NCBI GenBank assembly: GCA_937138675.1 | Contig: CAKZPG010000020.1 | Span: 1 to 35,371 of the forward strand | Origin: an uncultured archaeon | GTDB taxonomy: Archaea; Halobacteriota; Halobacteria; Halobacteriales; Haloferacaceae | Reading direction: 5' to 3' | Length of the DNA stretch: 35,371 nucleotides | Position numbers and translations under genes: made by a program | Notes under the pieces: generated by a model | Database searches by the model: none | The model's input: only the letters and a program-made list of their open reading frames with translations | Told to the model about the DNA's origin: nothing | Shown here: positions 9,007 to 17,602 of the stretch, piece after piece | Layout of the letters: every line of letters begins with the position of its first letter | Numbering within the stretch: position 1 is the stretch's first letter

Positions 9007-10488
9007 TCACCCCATCGTGAACGGGTCGTCCACCTCGCCGCTCAGGTCAATCCAGACCGACTTCGACTGGCGGTACTCGTTGAGCGCCTCCGCGCCGTTC
9101 TCGCGGCCCAGCCCGCTGTCTTTGAACCCGCCGAAGGGGCTCCGGAGCGAGATCGTTCGGTACTCGTTGACCCAGACTGTCCCCGCGTCGATTGCGCCCG
9201 CGACGCGGTGGGCCTGGCGCATATCCTCGGTCCAGACCCCCGCCGCGAGGCCGAAGTCCGTGTCGTTCGCCGTCTCGATCGCGTCGGCTTCGTCTTCGAC
9301 GGTGATGATGCTCGCGACGGGCCCGAAGATCTCCTCGCGTGCGACTTGCATGTGGTTCTCGACGTCGACGAGAACGGTCGGCTGGATGAAGCAGTCGCCG
9401 GGGAGGTCGTCGGGCTGGTCGCCGCCGAAGGCGATCTCGGCGCCCTCTTCGGCACCAAGGTCGATGTAGTGACGCACCTTCTCCCATTGGTCGCGGAAGG
9501 CGACGGGGCCCATCTGGGTGTCGCGGTCCATGGGGTCACCGAGTTCGACCGACTGCGCGCGCTCGGTGAACCGCTCGACGAACTCGTCGCGTACGTCCTC
9601 ATGGACGAGTACGCGCGAACCGGCGAGACAGGTCTGGCCCGTCGCCGCGAAGATACCCTTTACGACGCCGTTGATCGCGTTGTCGAGGTCGGCGCTCGGG
9701 AAGATGACCGTCGGGCTCTTGCCGCCGAGTTCGAGCGAGACAGGGTTGAGCGCCCGGCCCGCCGCCTCACCGACCTTCCGGCCCGTCGCGGTCGACCCGG
9801 TGAACGCCAGCTTGTTGATCCCGTCGTGGTTGGTCAGCACCGCGCCCGTCTCACCCGCGCCCGTGACGACGTTGTAGACGCCGTCCGGAAGCGGTGTCTC
9901 GTCGCGCAGGATCTCGGCGAACCGGAGCGCGCTGACGGGCGTCTGCTCGCTTGGCTTGTGGACGAACGTGTTGCCGGCCGCGAGCGCGGGGGCAAGCTTC
10001 CACGTCGTGAGCATGAGCGGCGAGTTCCACGGTGTGATAGCCCCGACGACACCGTAGGGCTCGTGGGTGACGTAGTTGAACAGCTGCCCGTCCTTGTTCT
10101 CGACCGGAACGGTGTCGCCGCGGTCGGTCTCCGCGAGACTGCCGTAGTAGCGGAACCACTCGCCGAGCCCCTGTGCCTGCCCCTCCATCTCGCGCAGGAG
10201 CTTCCCGTTCTGGCGTGTCTCGAGCGTTCCTAGCTCCTCGGCATGGTCGTCCAGCGCGTCCGCGACCGCGTACAGCGTCTCGCGGCGCTCGCTCGGACTT
10301 GTCTCGCGCCACGTCTCGAACGCCTCGCGCGCCGTCGCGACGGCGCGGTCGACGTCGCTGGCGGTCCCGTCGGGCACCGACGCCCAGACTTCGCCGTCGT
10401 AGGGATAGACGACGTCGATCCGCTCCGTACTCGTTGAGGCGACGAACTCGCCGTCGACGAAGTGGTCGTACTCGGTATGTGACGACAT
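9007..10488 (-). CDS. Aldehyde dehydrogenase (NAD(P)+) family protein
   Basis: GVVGAITPWNSPLMLTTWKLAPALAAGNTFVHKPSEQTP; LAFTGSTATGRKVGEAAG; VSLELGGKSPTVIF; GQTCLAGSRVLVHE. Confidence 0.96.
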   Translation of the reverse strand: MSSHTEYDHFVDGEFVASTSTERIDVVYPYDGEVWASVPDGTASDVDRAVATAREAFETWRETSPSERRETLYAVADALDDHAEELGTLETRQNGKLLREMEGQAQGLGEWFRYYGSLAETDRGDTVPVENKDGQLFNYVTHEPYGVVGAITPWNSPLMLTTWKLAPALAAGNTFVHKPSEQTPVSALRFAEILRDETPLPDGVYNVVTGAGETGAVLTNHDGINKLAFTGSTATGRKVGEAAGRALNPVSLELGGKSPTVIFPSADLDNAINGVVKGIFAATGQTCLAGSRVLVHEDVRDEFVERFTERAQSVELGDPMDRDTQMGPVAFRDQWEKVRHYIDLGAEEGAEIAFGGDQPDDLPGDCFIQPTVLVDVENHMQVAREEIFGPVASIITVEDEADAIETANDTDFGLAAGVWTEDMRQAHRVAGAIDAGTVWVNEYRTISLRSPFGGFKDSGLGRENGAEALNEYRQSKSVWIDLSGEVDDPFTMG

Positions 10489-10554
10489 GTGACTATCAAC
10501 TCTATTCGCGGCATGATTAAACGTGGCATTGGGGGAGTCACCCACGCGACAACG

Positions 10555-10731
10555 TCACGCCGCCAGCGATGCGCGGCTTCGGCTCCGGGTCCGGGACAAC
10601 AGACGGCCCCACTCTCGTGCGTACTGGCAGGCGAGTTGGCGCTCGCAGATTGGGCAGACGTAGACGACGTTGAACGTCGCCTCCTCGCTCTGGACGCCGG
10701 GTGCGTCGCAGTCGGGGCAGGTAGGGTGCAT
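10555..10731 (-). CDS. Small CPxCG-related zinc-finger protein
   Basis: MHPTCPDCDAPGVQSEEATFNVVYVCPICERQLACQYAREW; two CxxC knuckles. Confidence 0.7.
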   Translation of the reverse strand: MHPTCPDCDAPGVQSEEATFNVVYVCPICERQLACQYAREWGRLLSRTRSRSRASLAA

Positions 10732-10855
10732 AGTCAGTGATACGCACCCCACGCACGGGATTCAATGCTCTGCAGGCGTGTTGACGGGTCGCTTGGCCGA
10801 AAGAACGGTCCGGCCCGGGTCCGTCTCGCCCTACCCGCCGACTCCCCGCGCGGCG

Positions 10856-10908
10856 GTCACAGCGGAGGCAGCGCGGAAGCCCACGGCTTCAGCCGTGGGT
10901 AGCTGACG
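10856..10908 (+). repeat. Solo 53-bp IS200/IS605-type tnpB 3'-end/omegaRNA-like repeat, copy 2
   Basis: gtcacagcggaggcagcgcggaagcccacggcttcagccgtgggtagctgacg; hairpin CCCACGGC-TTCA-GCCGTGGG; encodes VTAEAARKPTASAVGS*. Confidence 0.78.
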
Positions 10909-10954
10909 GACGCCCGGCCCGACGGTTCAAGCGGCTTGGGCGCTTAACATTGGT

Positions 10955-11590
10955 ATGAACGCAAACGAGCCAGCGGTTCTCTCCGAGGCCGAGCGCAAAC
11001 AGGTCGACGACCGGCCGGATACGGCCTTCTACGACCAGCCACGTCTCGTGACACACGCCGACGAGGGGTTTCTCGCGCGACTGACCGACCTCTACGCCGC
11101 CGAACTTGACGCCGGCGACCGCGTCCTGGACGCGATGGGAAGCTGGGTGTCGCACTTGCCCGACGAGTCCTACAGCCGGGTTGTCGGCCACGGCATGAAC
11201 GAAGCAGAGCTCGCGCGTAACGACCGCCTTGACGAGTGGGTTGTGCGTGATCTGAACGCCGACCAGACACTCCCGTTCGACGACGGGGCATTCGACGCCG
11301 TACTGTGTGCGCTGTCGGTCCAGTATCTCCAGTACCCGGGGGCGGTCGTCGCCGAGTTCGGGCGCGTTCTCGCGCCCGGTGGCGTGTTGGTCGTCTCCGT
11401 CTCGAACCGAATGTTCCCGACGAAGGCCGTGCGGGCGTGGCGCGAGGCGTCACCGGCGGACCGCGTCGCGCTCGTCGAGTCGTACGTCGACGCAGCCGGC
11501 CGGTTTGCGGACACCCGGACGGTCCGCGAGCGACCAGCGCACGACCCCTTCGACGCCGTCGTCGCCACCCGGGCGGCGCGCGAGCGCTGA
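10955..11590 (+). CDS. Class I SAM-dependent methyltransferase
   Basis: RVLDAMGSWVSHLPDESYSRVVGHGMNEAELARND...LPFDDGAFDAVLCALSVQYLQYPGAVVAEFGRVLAPGGVLVVSVSNR. Confidence 0.88.
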   Translation: MNANEPAVLSEAERKQVDDRPDTAFYDQPRLVTHADEGFLARLTDLYAAELDAGDRVLDAMGSWVSHLPDESYSRVVGHGMNEAELARNDRLDEWVVRDLNADQTLPFDDGAFDAVLCALSVQYLQYPGAVVAEFGRVLAPGGVLVVSVSNRMFPTKAVRAWREASPADRVALVESYVDAAGRFADTRTVRERPAHDPFDAVVATRAARER

Positions 11591-11612
11591 CGTTCGCGGT
11601 CGTCATCCACCC

Positions 11613-11918
11613 GTGGCCACGACGTGTGCGCTCTGCCGGCGGTCGATCCCCGACGAGCGACTTGAGGACCCGGGAGTCGTCCAGACCCACCACCTCCGGC
11701 CCGAGGAGCGCGCCACGAGCCCTACCGTCTCGCTCTGTCGGCCCTGTCACGACCAGGTCCACGCGCTCTTCACGAACGCGGAGCTTCGCGAGTCGTTCGA
11801 CACCGTCGCGGCCCTTCGCGACGCCGACCGACTCGCGGGCTATCTCGGCTGGATTCGTGGGACGAACAAGCTGGACGTTTCGACGCGCACGAGCGACCAC
11901 GTGCGACGGGAGCGGTGA
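11613..11918 (+). CDS. HNH-endonuclease-like protein
   Basis: From GTG 11613: VATTCALCRRSIPDERLEDPGVVQTHHLRPEERATSPTVSLCRPCHDQVHALFTNAELR; CxxC...HHL...CxxCHDQVH arrangement. Confidence 0.82.
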   Translation: MATTCALCRRSIPDERLEDPGVVQTHHLRPEERATSPTVSLCRPCHDQVHALFTNAELRESFDTVAALRDADRLAGYLGWIRGTNKLDVSTRTSDHVRRER

Positions 11919-11933
11919 GCCGAAGGCGGACGA

Positions 11934-12026
11934 TCACCCACCTGTCAGCGCGACAATGAGCCCTAACAGGATGAGTCCAAGAAGTACTAGCACGGCGTAG
12001 AACATGAACCGGTCAGCCCCCTCCAT
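11934..12026 (-). CDS. 30-aa single-pass membrane microprotein (not in supplied ORF track)
   Basis: ATG at 12026 to TGA at 11934 reads MEGADRFMFYAVLVLLGLILLGLIVALTGG*: short acidic N-terminus then a near-perfect TM helix. Confidence 0.6.
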   Translation of the reverse strand: MEGADRFMFYAVLVLLGLILLGLIVALTGG

Positions 12027-12102
12027 TGTGGTGCGCTTCGACTCGGAGCGTGAAAACGCTACGTCGCACGACCGGTCGGGAGAACGGCTCGGCAGCCGAC
12101 GT

Positions 12103-12513
12103 TCAGTCGACGGCCCCGGGAACGATGGTCACCGGGACTCTCGCGTCCTCAACGAGCGTGAAGTCGGTGTGGCCCTCCCGGACCGTCGTCAGTGGATCTT
12201 TCGAGTGGTGACCGACAACGACGTGATCGACCTTGACGTCTTCTGCGAGTTCGAGAAGCTGTCTCCCGACTGTCGTCCCCCTGCGGAGTCCTCCACGATT
12301 CAGATACTCGAGGTCGACATCGACATCGACCGCCTCCTCCGCGAGAAACGCTCGGACGTCGTCACGAAACGCCCGCTCGGCATCGGACGCGTGTTCTGTC
12401 TCCGTGATATGCGTGACCCACAACGGCTGCTTCAGACCGCTCGCCAATCGCAACGCCACAGTGAGGACCAACTCGTGGCTGTTGTCATCGTTGACCGCGA
12501 CAAGGATGCTCAT
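12103..12513 (-). CDS. Universal stress protein (UspA) family
   Basis: MSILVAVNDDNSHELVLTVALRLASGLKQPLWVTHITE...VDHVVVGHHSKDPLTTVREGHTDFTLVEDARVPVTIVPG. Confidence 0.9.
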   Translation of the reverse strand: MSILVAVNDDNSHELVLTVALRLASGLKQPLWVTHITETEHASDAERAFRDDVRAFLAEEAVDVDVDLEYLNRGGLRRGTTVGRQLLELAEDVKVDHVVVGHHSKDPLTTVREGHTDFTLVEDARVPVTIVPGAVD

Positions 12514-12843
12514 AGTACGATAACGTGCCAGTCATAGTAGTGTCTGGCGCCTCCGGTGGTCGGCTCACCGGGTCGTGGCACCTGACTCGTGCTCATCACA
12601 CCGCCGCGAATCGCCGGCTCACTCCGTTGTCGTCAGGTCGAGCCTGTCGCCGACGTGTCCCTCCCGGAGCAGGCCCGCCATCGCTAGTCGGGGACCGGGA
12701 CCGGGACCGGGAGCGTGGCAGAACACGGCCTCGTTGCCCGCCCTCCAGAGTCGTCCGGGGGGCTGGAAACGGGTGGTCGGTATCACGCGACGGTAGCAGT
12801 CCGGTCCTGACCGGCGTGATAGTCACCGAGGCCGCCCCCCGGC

Positions 12844-14952
12844 TCAGAACGCGCCGAGCCGCGTCCGCTCGCCGGCCCGAAGGTACTCCGCGACCCGGTC
12901 GCGGCGCCAGCCAAATGGCGACAGAACACTCGTCGCGGCCCGCACGGCCCGGTCGCGATAGAACGCCGGGTCGTAGGCCGACGTGGCCTCACTTGCGAGG
13001 CGGACCCGGTCACGGTCGGCGCGCGCGTCGTCAACAACGACGTATCGGACGTCCTCGCCCGGGAACCGCTCCAGACCCCGGTCGCCGAGCCGGTCAAGCG
13101 CTGCGACAGAGCGGGTGTACTGCTGGTAGGCCGCCCGTGTCTTCGAAACCCGATTCGTGATCGCGAGGGCGGCGGGGTCGACGTCGCCGCGGCCGAGGTC
13201 AGCGAGGCGAACGCGCAGGTGGTCACACACCGCCTCGGGGTCGCGGGTCTCCCCGACGAGTCGGACGAGGTCGCGCTGAAGCTCCGCGACCCACTCACAG
13301 GTCGAGCGCTGGCGGCACTCGATACCCTTGAGTACGTAGTCGTCGCCGCCGGCGACAGCGCCGAAATATCGCGTGAGTGCGCCCGCCGCGGAGTCACGCA
13401 TCGGAACGAACGCCAGCCAGTCGTAGGCGTCCTCGTACTCCAGTTCGACCCCGACGTCGGCGGTAACCTCGGCAGCGACCGCCTCGAGTGGCCGCTGAGA
13501 CTCGCCCGGGCGGGGCGTGACCCACAGCGAATCGACGATACCGTGGACGACACGCCAGCCCCCCGCTTCGAGCGCGGCCTTCGCGTCGAGCAGTATCTCG
13601 CGGGCGTAGGCGTTGATCGCCTCGTGACACTCGATACGGCCGAACTTGGCGTTCGAAAACCCCTGATAGCCGAAACAAGAGACGAGGATCCATTTCAATG
13701 CCGATATCTGGCCGTCGAGAGCGGCGATCCGGTCGGGGTCCTCGGCCGCCGCGCGTTCGCGTTTCAGCCGAGCCCGGTCGTCGACCAGCGGGTCAAGAAC
13801 GTTGGCGAGGTAGCCGTCCGCCTCGCAGATCGAATAGCCCAGCCCCGGCACGTCGTCGGTGTCGTGACAGCCACACCGCGTCGTCTCCGGGCTAACGTTC
13901 CGCGTGATAATGATGTTTGGGTAGAGCGAGGCGAAGTCGAGTTCGTGGACATCCTCGTGGACGCCCGGCTGTGGCGCGAGCGTCAGCCCCCCGCGGTCGG
14001 CGTCGTGAAGCGTGCCCATCGACTTGAACCGCTCCGGGCGCCACGCGTTCCAGGGGACGAGAACGTGGCGCTCGCGCGCCGTGCAGACCTGAATCGCGGT
14101 GAGGACGTTTCCGATCGACGCCCACGCGAGCTCCTGAAGCGGCTTTCGCGAGCGCTCGACGAGGTCGAGACAGCCCGCGAGCCCCGACTGGTCCCAAAAG
14201 AACGTGTTCGACTCGTCGACGACGGCGCGCCCGGGGACGGCGTAGCGCGCCGGCGAGTGGCTCACACGGCCGTAGGACTCGTAGGTTGAGCGACCCGCGC
14301 GTTTCGTGTAGCCCGGGAGGCGCCCGAGCGCGAACGCCTCACGGCCAGCGTGGTCGGCCGTCGCGAACAGGCGCGGGATCACGGCGGCGTGTGACACCAC
14401 GAGAACGTCCGGGTCGGACTCGGCGAGGTGCTGGCCAACCGCGTCAACCACGGTCGCGGGCGCGCCGGTGACTGTCTTGTCGCCGACCGTCAGTTCTTGG
14501 AGAGGCGCCGCGGTGAGGTCGTGATCGTGGTCGTCCTCGCTCACGGCGAGTTGGAGCGTGCGGAGTTCACGGCCCGGACCGGGGTCGGTGCCCGTATCGA
14601 GACAGTAGCGAAAGCCCGGCGAGAGGTCGACGTCGTAACACCGGAACGCGTCGGCACCCTCGCGAGTCCGGATGGTGCGCGCGACGGGAGTGATCGCATC
14701 CATCCCCGCGACGTCCACCCGCAGGACCGGTTCGGGATCGTGACGCCACCCTCGGCGCTTCTCGGCGAAGCCCACGTCGACGACGGTGGGATGGACCGTC
14801 AGGTCCTGCCCGAGATTCGCAAGGGTGTCCTGGGACCGCCCGGTCGCGTACAGCGTCGGAGTGTACGCGGTGTCGACCGTCGCCTCGGCGCCGTCAGGCG
14901 TCGTCTCCCAGTAGCGGACGGCGCGATCGAGACAGTCGAAGGTGAACGCCAC
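12844..14952 (-). CDS. polB2: B-family DNA polymerase homolog with degenerate motif C (PolB2-like)
   Basis: Motif A LDFASLYPNIIITRNVSPET; motif B SALKWILVSCFGYQGFSNAKFGRIE; motif C reads VVHGIVDSLWV instead of YGDTDS. Confidence 0.88.
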   Translation of the reverse strand: MAFTFDCLDRAVRYWETTPDGAEATVDTAYTPTLYATGRSQDTLANLGQDLTVHPTVVDVGFAEKRRGWRHDPEPVLRVDVAGMDAITPVARTIRTREGADAFRCYDVDLSPGFRYCLDTGTDPGPGRELRTLQLAVSEDDHDHDLTAAPLQELTVGDKTVTGAPATVVDAVGQHLAESDPDVLVVSHAAVIPRLFATADHAGREAFALGRLPGYTKRAGRSTYESYGRVSHSPARYAVPGRAVVDESNTFFWDQSGLAGCLDLVERSRKPLQELAWASIGNVLTAIQVCTARERHVLVPWNAWRPERFKSMGTLHDADRGGLTLAPQPGVHEDVHELDFASLYPNIIITRNVSPETTRCGCHDTDDVPGLGYSICEADGYLANVLDPLVDDRARLKRERAAAEDPDRIAALDGQISALKWILVSCFGYQGFSNAKFGRIECHEAINAYAREILLDAKAALEAGGWRVVHGIVDSLWVTPRPGESQRPLEAVAAEVTADVGVELEYEDAYDWLAFVPMRDSAAGALTRYFGAVAGGDDYVLKGIECRQRSTCEWVAELQRDLVRLVGETRDPEAVCDHLRVRLADLGRGDVDPAALAITNRVSKTRAAYQQYTRSVAALDRLGDRGLERFPGEDVRYVVVDDARADRDRVRLASEATSAYDPAFYRDRAVRAATSVLSPFGWRRDRVAEYLRAGERTRLGAF

Positions 14953-14953
14953 G

Positions 14954-15259
14954 TCAGTCGGCGTCGGGACCGCCGAGTGTCGTCTGTGCGGGGTCAGGGG
15001 CGCGCCGGCCGCTGTCGACCTGCTGGTTGGCCTCGAGCGCCGTGAGCCGGCGTTCGTGTTCCAGCAGTGCCGCGACCAGAAGCGGCACCACCGGGTCGGC
15101 GTGGTTCAACATCCCCGCGGCGTCGGCGTGGGCGCGGCCGTGTACGAACAGCCGGTCGAAATGAGGGCGGTCGTGGCGGCGGAGAGTGCGCCGGTAGGCC
15201 TGCCAGCGCTGCTCGGTCGCCCGCAGCGCGTCGCGGTAGGTCGGACTAGTACGCCCCAC
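14954..15259 (-). CDS. Small helical hypothetical protein in the polB2 cluster
   Basis: MGRTSPTYRDALRATEQRWQAYRRTLRRHDRPHFDRLFVHGRAHADAAGMLNHADPVVPLLVAALLEHERRLTALEANQQ; tightly packed between the RecA-like and polymerase genes. Confidence 0.78.
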   Translation of the reverse strand: MGRTSPTYRDALRATEQRWQAYRRTLRRHDRPHFDRLFVHGRAHADAAGMLNHADPVVPLLVAALLEHERRLTALEANQQVDSGRRAPDPAQTTLGGPDAD

Positions 15260-15992
15260 TGGCGAGCACCTCCTGGGCAGCCGTGCTCACGTCACTCGCG
15301 TCACTCGCGTCGTACGCGCCGTGGCGGCGCTCGAGAACGGTGCGCCAGTACGCAAACGTCGTCTGGACCCAGCCGTCGCCCAGATCGTAGCTCAGTGTCT
15401 CGAACCCATCGCCGATGGGCCGGCCGTGCCGGTCGACGGCAGCGAATCGGGGGCCAAAGCGCGTCCGACGACAGCCGAGCCGGTGAGTACACGCGTCATC
15501 GACGGGGGCCGTGAACGCGTCTGTGTCGGTGCGGGTGAGCAACACCGGGCAGTCGTAGCGGTCGGCAACGGTCGTGACCGCCGCAACAGCGGATACGAGG
15601 AGGCGGCGGGCCGCGCCCCGCGGGAGGTCACCGGTGCGATACAACGCGTCGACCGCGGGACAGACCACCAGTGCGGGGGTGTTCTCCCCGTTTCGACAGC
15701 TCGTGCGGATCGCCTCGGCGAGCCGGCGACACAGTGTGTGGTGCTGGTATGGCGTGAACCCACGTGCGACCTGAATCCGGTCCAGACTGCGCCGTGATGG
15801 AGCGAGTGCAGCGAGGCGTGCCGCATCGGCGTAGCCGGCGGCGTCGACCCACCAGACCGGGCCGTCGGTCGTAAGAAGTTGGTCACAGGCGAGTGCGTGG
15901 ACAGCGCCCTGCACCCCGTCGGCCGTGTCGAGGACAGTCGGACCGTCGAGCGTCGGAAGTGCCGTTGCGGATGAACCGGGGGGGGCTGGCAT
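15246..15992 (-). CDS. RecA/RadA-superfamily-like protein without recognisable Walker A
   Basis: GPVWWVDAAGYADAARLAALAPSRRSLDRIQVARGFTPYQHHTLCRRLAEAI...TPALVVCPAVDALYRTGDLPRGAARRLLVSAVAAVTTVADRYDCPVLLTRTDTD resembles the RadA core order; 14-nt overlap with the next gene. Confidence 0.7.
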   Translation of the reverse strand: MPAPPGSSATALPTLDGPTVLDTADGVQGAVHALACDQLLTTDGPVWWVDAAGYADAARLAALAPSRRSLDRIQVARGFTPYQHHTLCRRLAEAIRTSCRNGENTPALVVCPAVDALYRTGDLPRGAARRLLVSAVAAVTTVADRYDCPVLLTRTDTDAFTAPVDDACTHRLGCRRTRFGPRFAAVDRHGRPIGDGFETLSYDLGDGWVQTTFAYWRTVLERRHGAYDASDASDVSTAAQEVLASGAY

Positions 15993-16038
15993 ATCAACAG
16001 TCGAATAGTGGTGAGTAGATAGCTCCGGGCGTGTGGGT

Positions 16039-16053
16039 TCCGATACTGCCGAT
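16039..16053. repeat. 15-bp element TCCGATACTGCCGAT, copy upstream of the RecA-like gene
   Basis: Identical 15-mer at 17122-17136; both intergenic, both upstream of minus-strand genes of the same cluster. Confidence 0.7.
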
Positions 16054-16064
16054 GGGCGGCGGTG

Positions 16065-17099
16065 TCACTCGACGACGTGGTAGCGCCGCCCGCGCTTCTG
16101 GCCGACCGCGTCGACGAGGTTGTACTGCGCGAGTTTCCCCATGTACTTCCGGACCGTGCGCTTGCTCTTTGGGTCACTCACGCGGTGTGCGTACTCGTCG
16201 TACAGCTCACCGGGCGCGATCTCACCGTGTTCGGTGGCGACCTCGTACAGCACCTGTTGGTCGGGAGTGAGCTGGGCGACGTTCTTCTGCCGGATCGCTG
16301 CCTTCGCCTCGGGAACCACGTCGGCCACGAGCTCGGTCGTGATCCGGTCGACACCGGCCGTAGTCGCCGCTCGTGCCGCCCGGCGAAGTGTGCCGATCGC
16401 GACCCGTGCGTCGCCTGCTGCGGAGTCGGCAACCTGGTCAAGCACCCCGGTTCCGATACTGTTGTCCGATAACCCCCAGCGAACGCGGTCTCTGAGAATC
16501 GCGACCAGAGCGTCACTATTGTAGGCGGCGAGGCGCACCCGGATACTGCTCTGTAACCGGCTTCGCAGTCGGTCGCCGAACCCCGCGAACAGCGTGTCTT
16601 CGCGGTTGGCGACCAGCACCATCGTGATATGCGGGATCGAGTAGAGGTCGTAGAGCGCCTTCGTATCCTGGAGCTGGTCGACCTCGTCGAGAATGATGAC
16701 GTACGGCGCGTCGTCCAGTTCGCGCAGGCGATTGAGCAGGACGTCCTGAGGCGTGGACTGCCGGTGGATGTCGTGTGTGCTTGTGACGGCATCAAGCACG
16801 CGATAGAGCGTACGGTACCGGTTGTAGTCCTCCCAGCAGTTGACATAACAGGTCTGCAGGTCGAGAACCTGCTCACGCAGGCGCTCTGTGACGAACTGCG
16901 CGAGGCAGGTCTTGCCCACACCGGTCGGCCCGAGCAGAAACGTCGTCTCGCCGGAGTCGCCGTCCGTGATTGGCGCGAGCGCGTCGCTGATCCGGTTGAC
17001 CTCGGGGTCACGGTGCTTGACCTCTTTTGGGATGAAGTCGTCCTGTAGCACCCGTGCGTCCTGAATCACTAACTTGGTCGCATGTGAGACGCCCGCCAT
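16065..17099 (-). CDS. Orc1/Cdc6 family AAA+ protein
   Basis: TTFLLGPTGVGKTCLAQFVTERL (Walker A), VIILDEVDQLQD (Walker B), GDARVAIGTLRRAARAA (sensor 2), C-terminal winged helix. Confidence 0.94.
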   Translation of the reverse strand: MAGVSHATKLVIQDARVLQDDFIPKEVKHRDPEVNRISDALAPITDGDSGETTFLLGPTGVGKTCLAQFVTERLREQVLDLQTCYVNCWEDYNRYRTLYRVLDAVTSTHDIHRQSTPQDVLLNRLRELDDAPYVIILDEVDQLQDTKALYDLYSIPHITMVLVANREDTLFAGFGDRLRSRLQSSIRVRLAAYNSDALVAILRDRVRWGLSDNSIGTGVLDQVADSAAGDARVAIGTLRRAARAATTAGVDRITTELVADVVPEAKAAIRQKNVAQLTPDQQVLYEVATEHGEIAPGELYDEYAHRVSDPKSKRTVRKYMGKLAQYNLVDAVGQKRGRRYHVVE

Positions 17100-17121
17100 T
17101 ATTAAACAGAACGGGGGGGCG

Positions 17122-17136
17122 TCCGATACTGCCGAT
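17122..17136. repeat. 15-bp element TCCGATACTGCCGAT, copy upstream of orc1/cdc6-like gene
   Basis: Identical to 16039-16053. Confidence 0.7.
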
Positions 17137-17602
17137 ACAAACCCCGACGGCCAGCAGCTCGAGTGTCTCGACTGCTCGAACGCGGCGACCGCAGACGACA
17201 CCACGGCGACCCCCGGCGTTCGGAGATTGGTGTACAACTTCAGCAGGGCCAGACCCCTCGCTGGAGAGGTGGTCTTTCAGTGCGCCCTGAATCCGAGGAG
17301 AGTGACCTCTGAGAGGGCCTGACTACTGAACAAAGAGGCTGCCGTCGGTCTCGCCGCGGCAGTCTGTGGTCGGCCGAGGCCGACAACGAAGTCCACTTCC
17401 GATCAAAAGTTTTCATTGTCAGATACGAGGACGAACTCGTGGTCGAGAGTGTCTGGGTCGTCGCATTCGGCGTGTCCTTGCTAGTTCCGTGGAGAACGGG
17501 CCCGATACCGTGTCGACATAGCGTGCGAAGACGTCCTCGCGCCGAAGGCAGTCAACAGCAGAGTCAAGTGTTCTCTCACGAAAATCCCAGTCACACACTA
17601 CT

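Noticed and set aside
15285-15320. gtcactcgc tandem 9-mer
   Set aside because: Lies within coding sequence (DASDASDVS near the RecA-like C-terminus); simple acidic low complexity typical of haloarchaeal proteins.
17100-17600. Replication origin next to the orc1/cdc6-like gene
   Set aside because: I could not see repeated ORB-type sequences or a strongly AT-rich unwinding region; only the 15-bp pair, which sits in promoters. A genome-wide ORB scan and GC-skew or marker-frequency data would decide.
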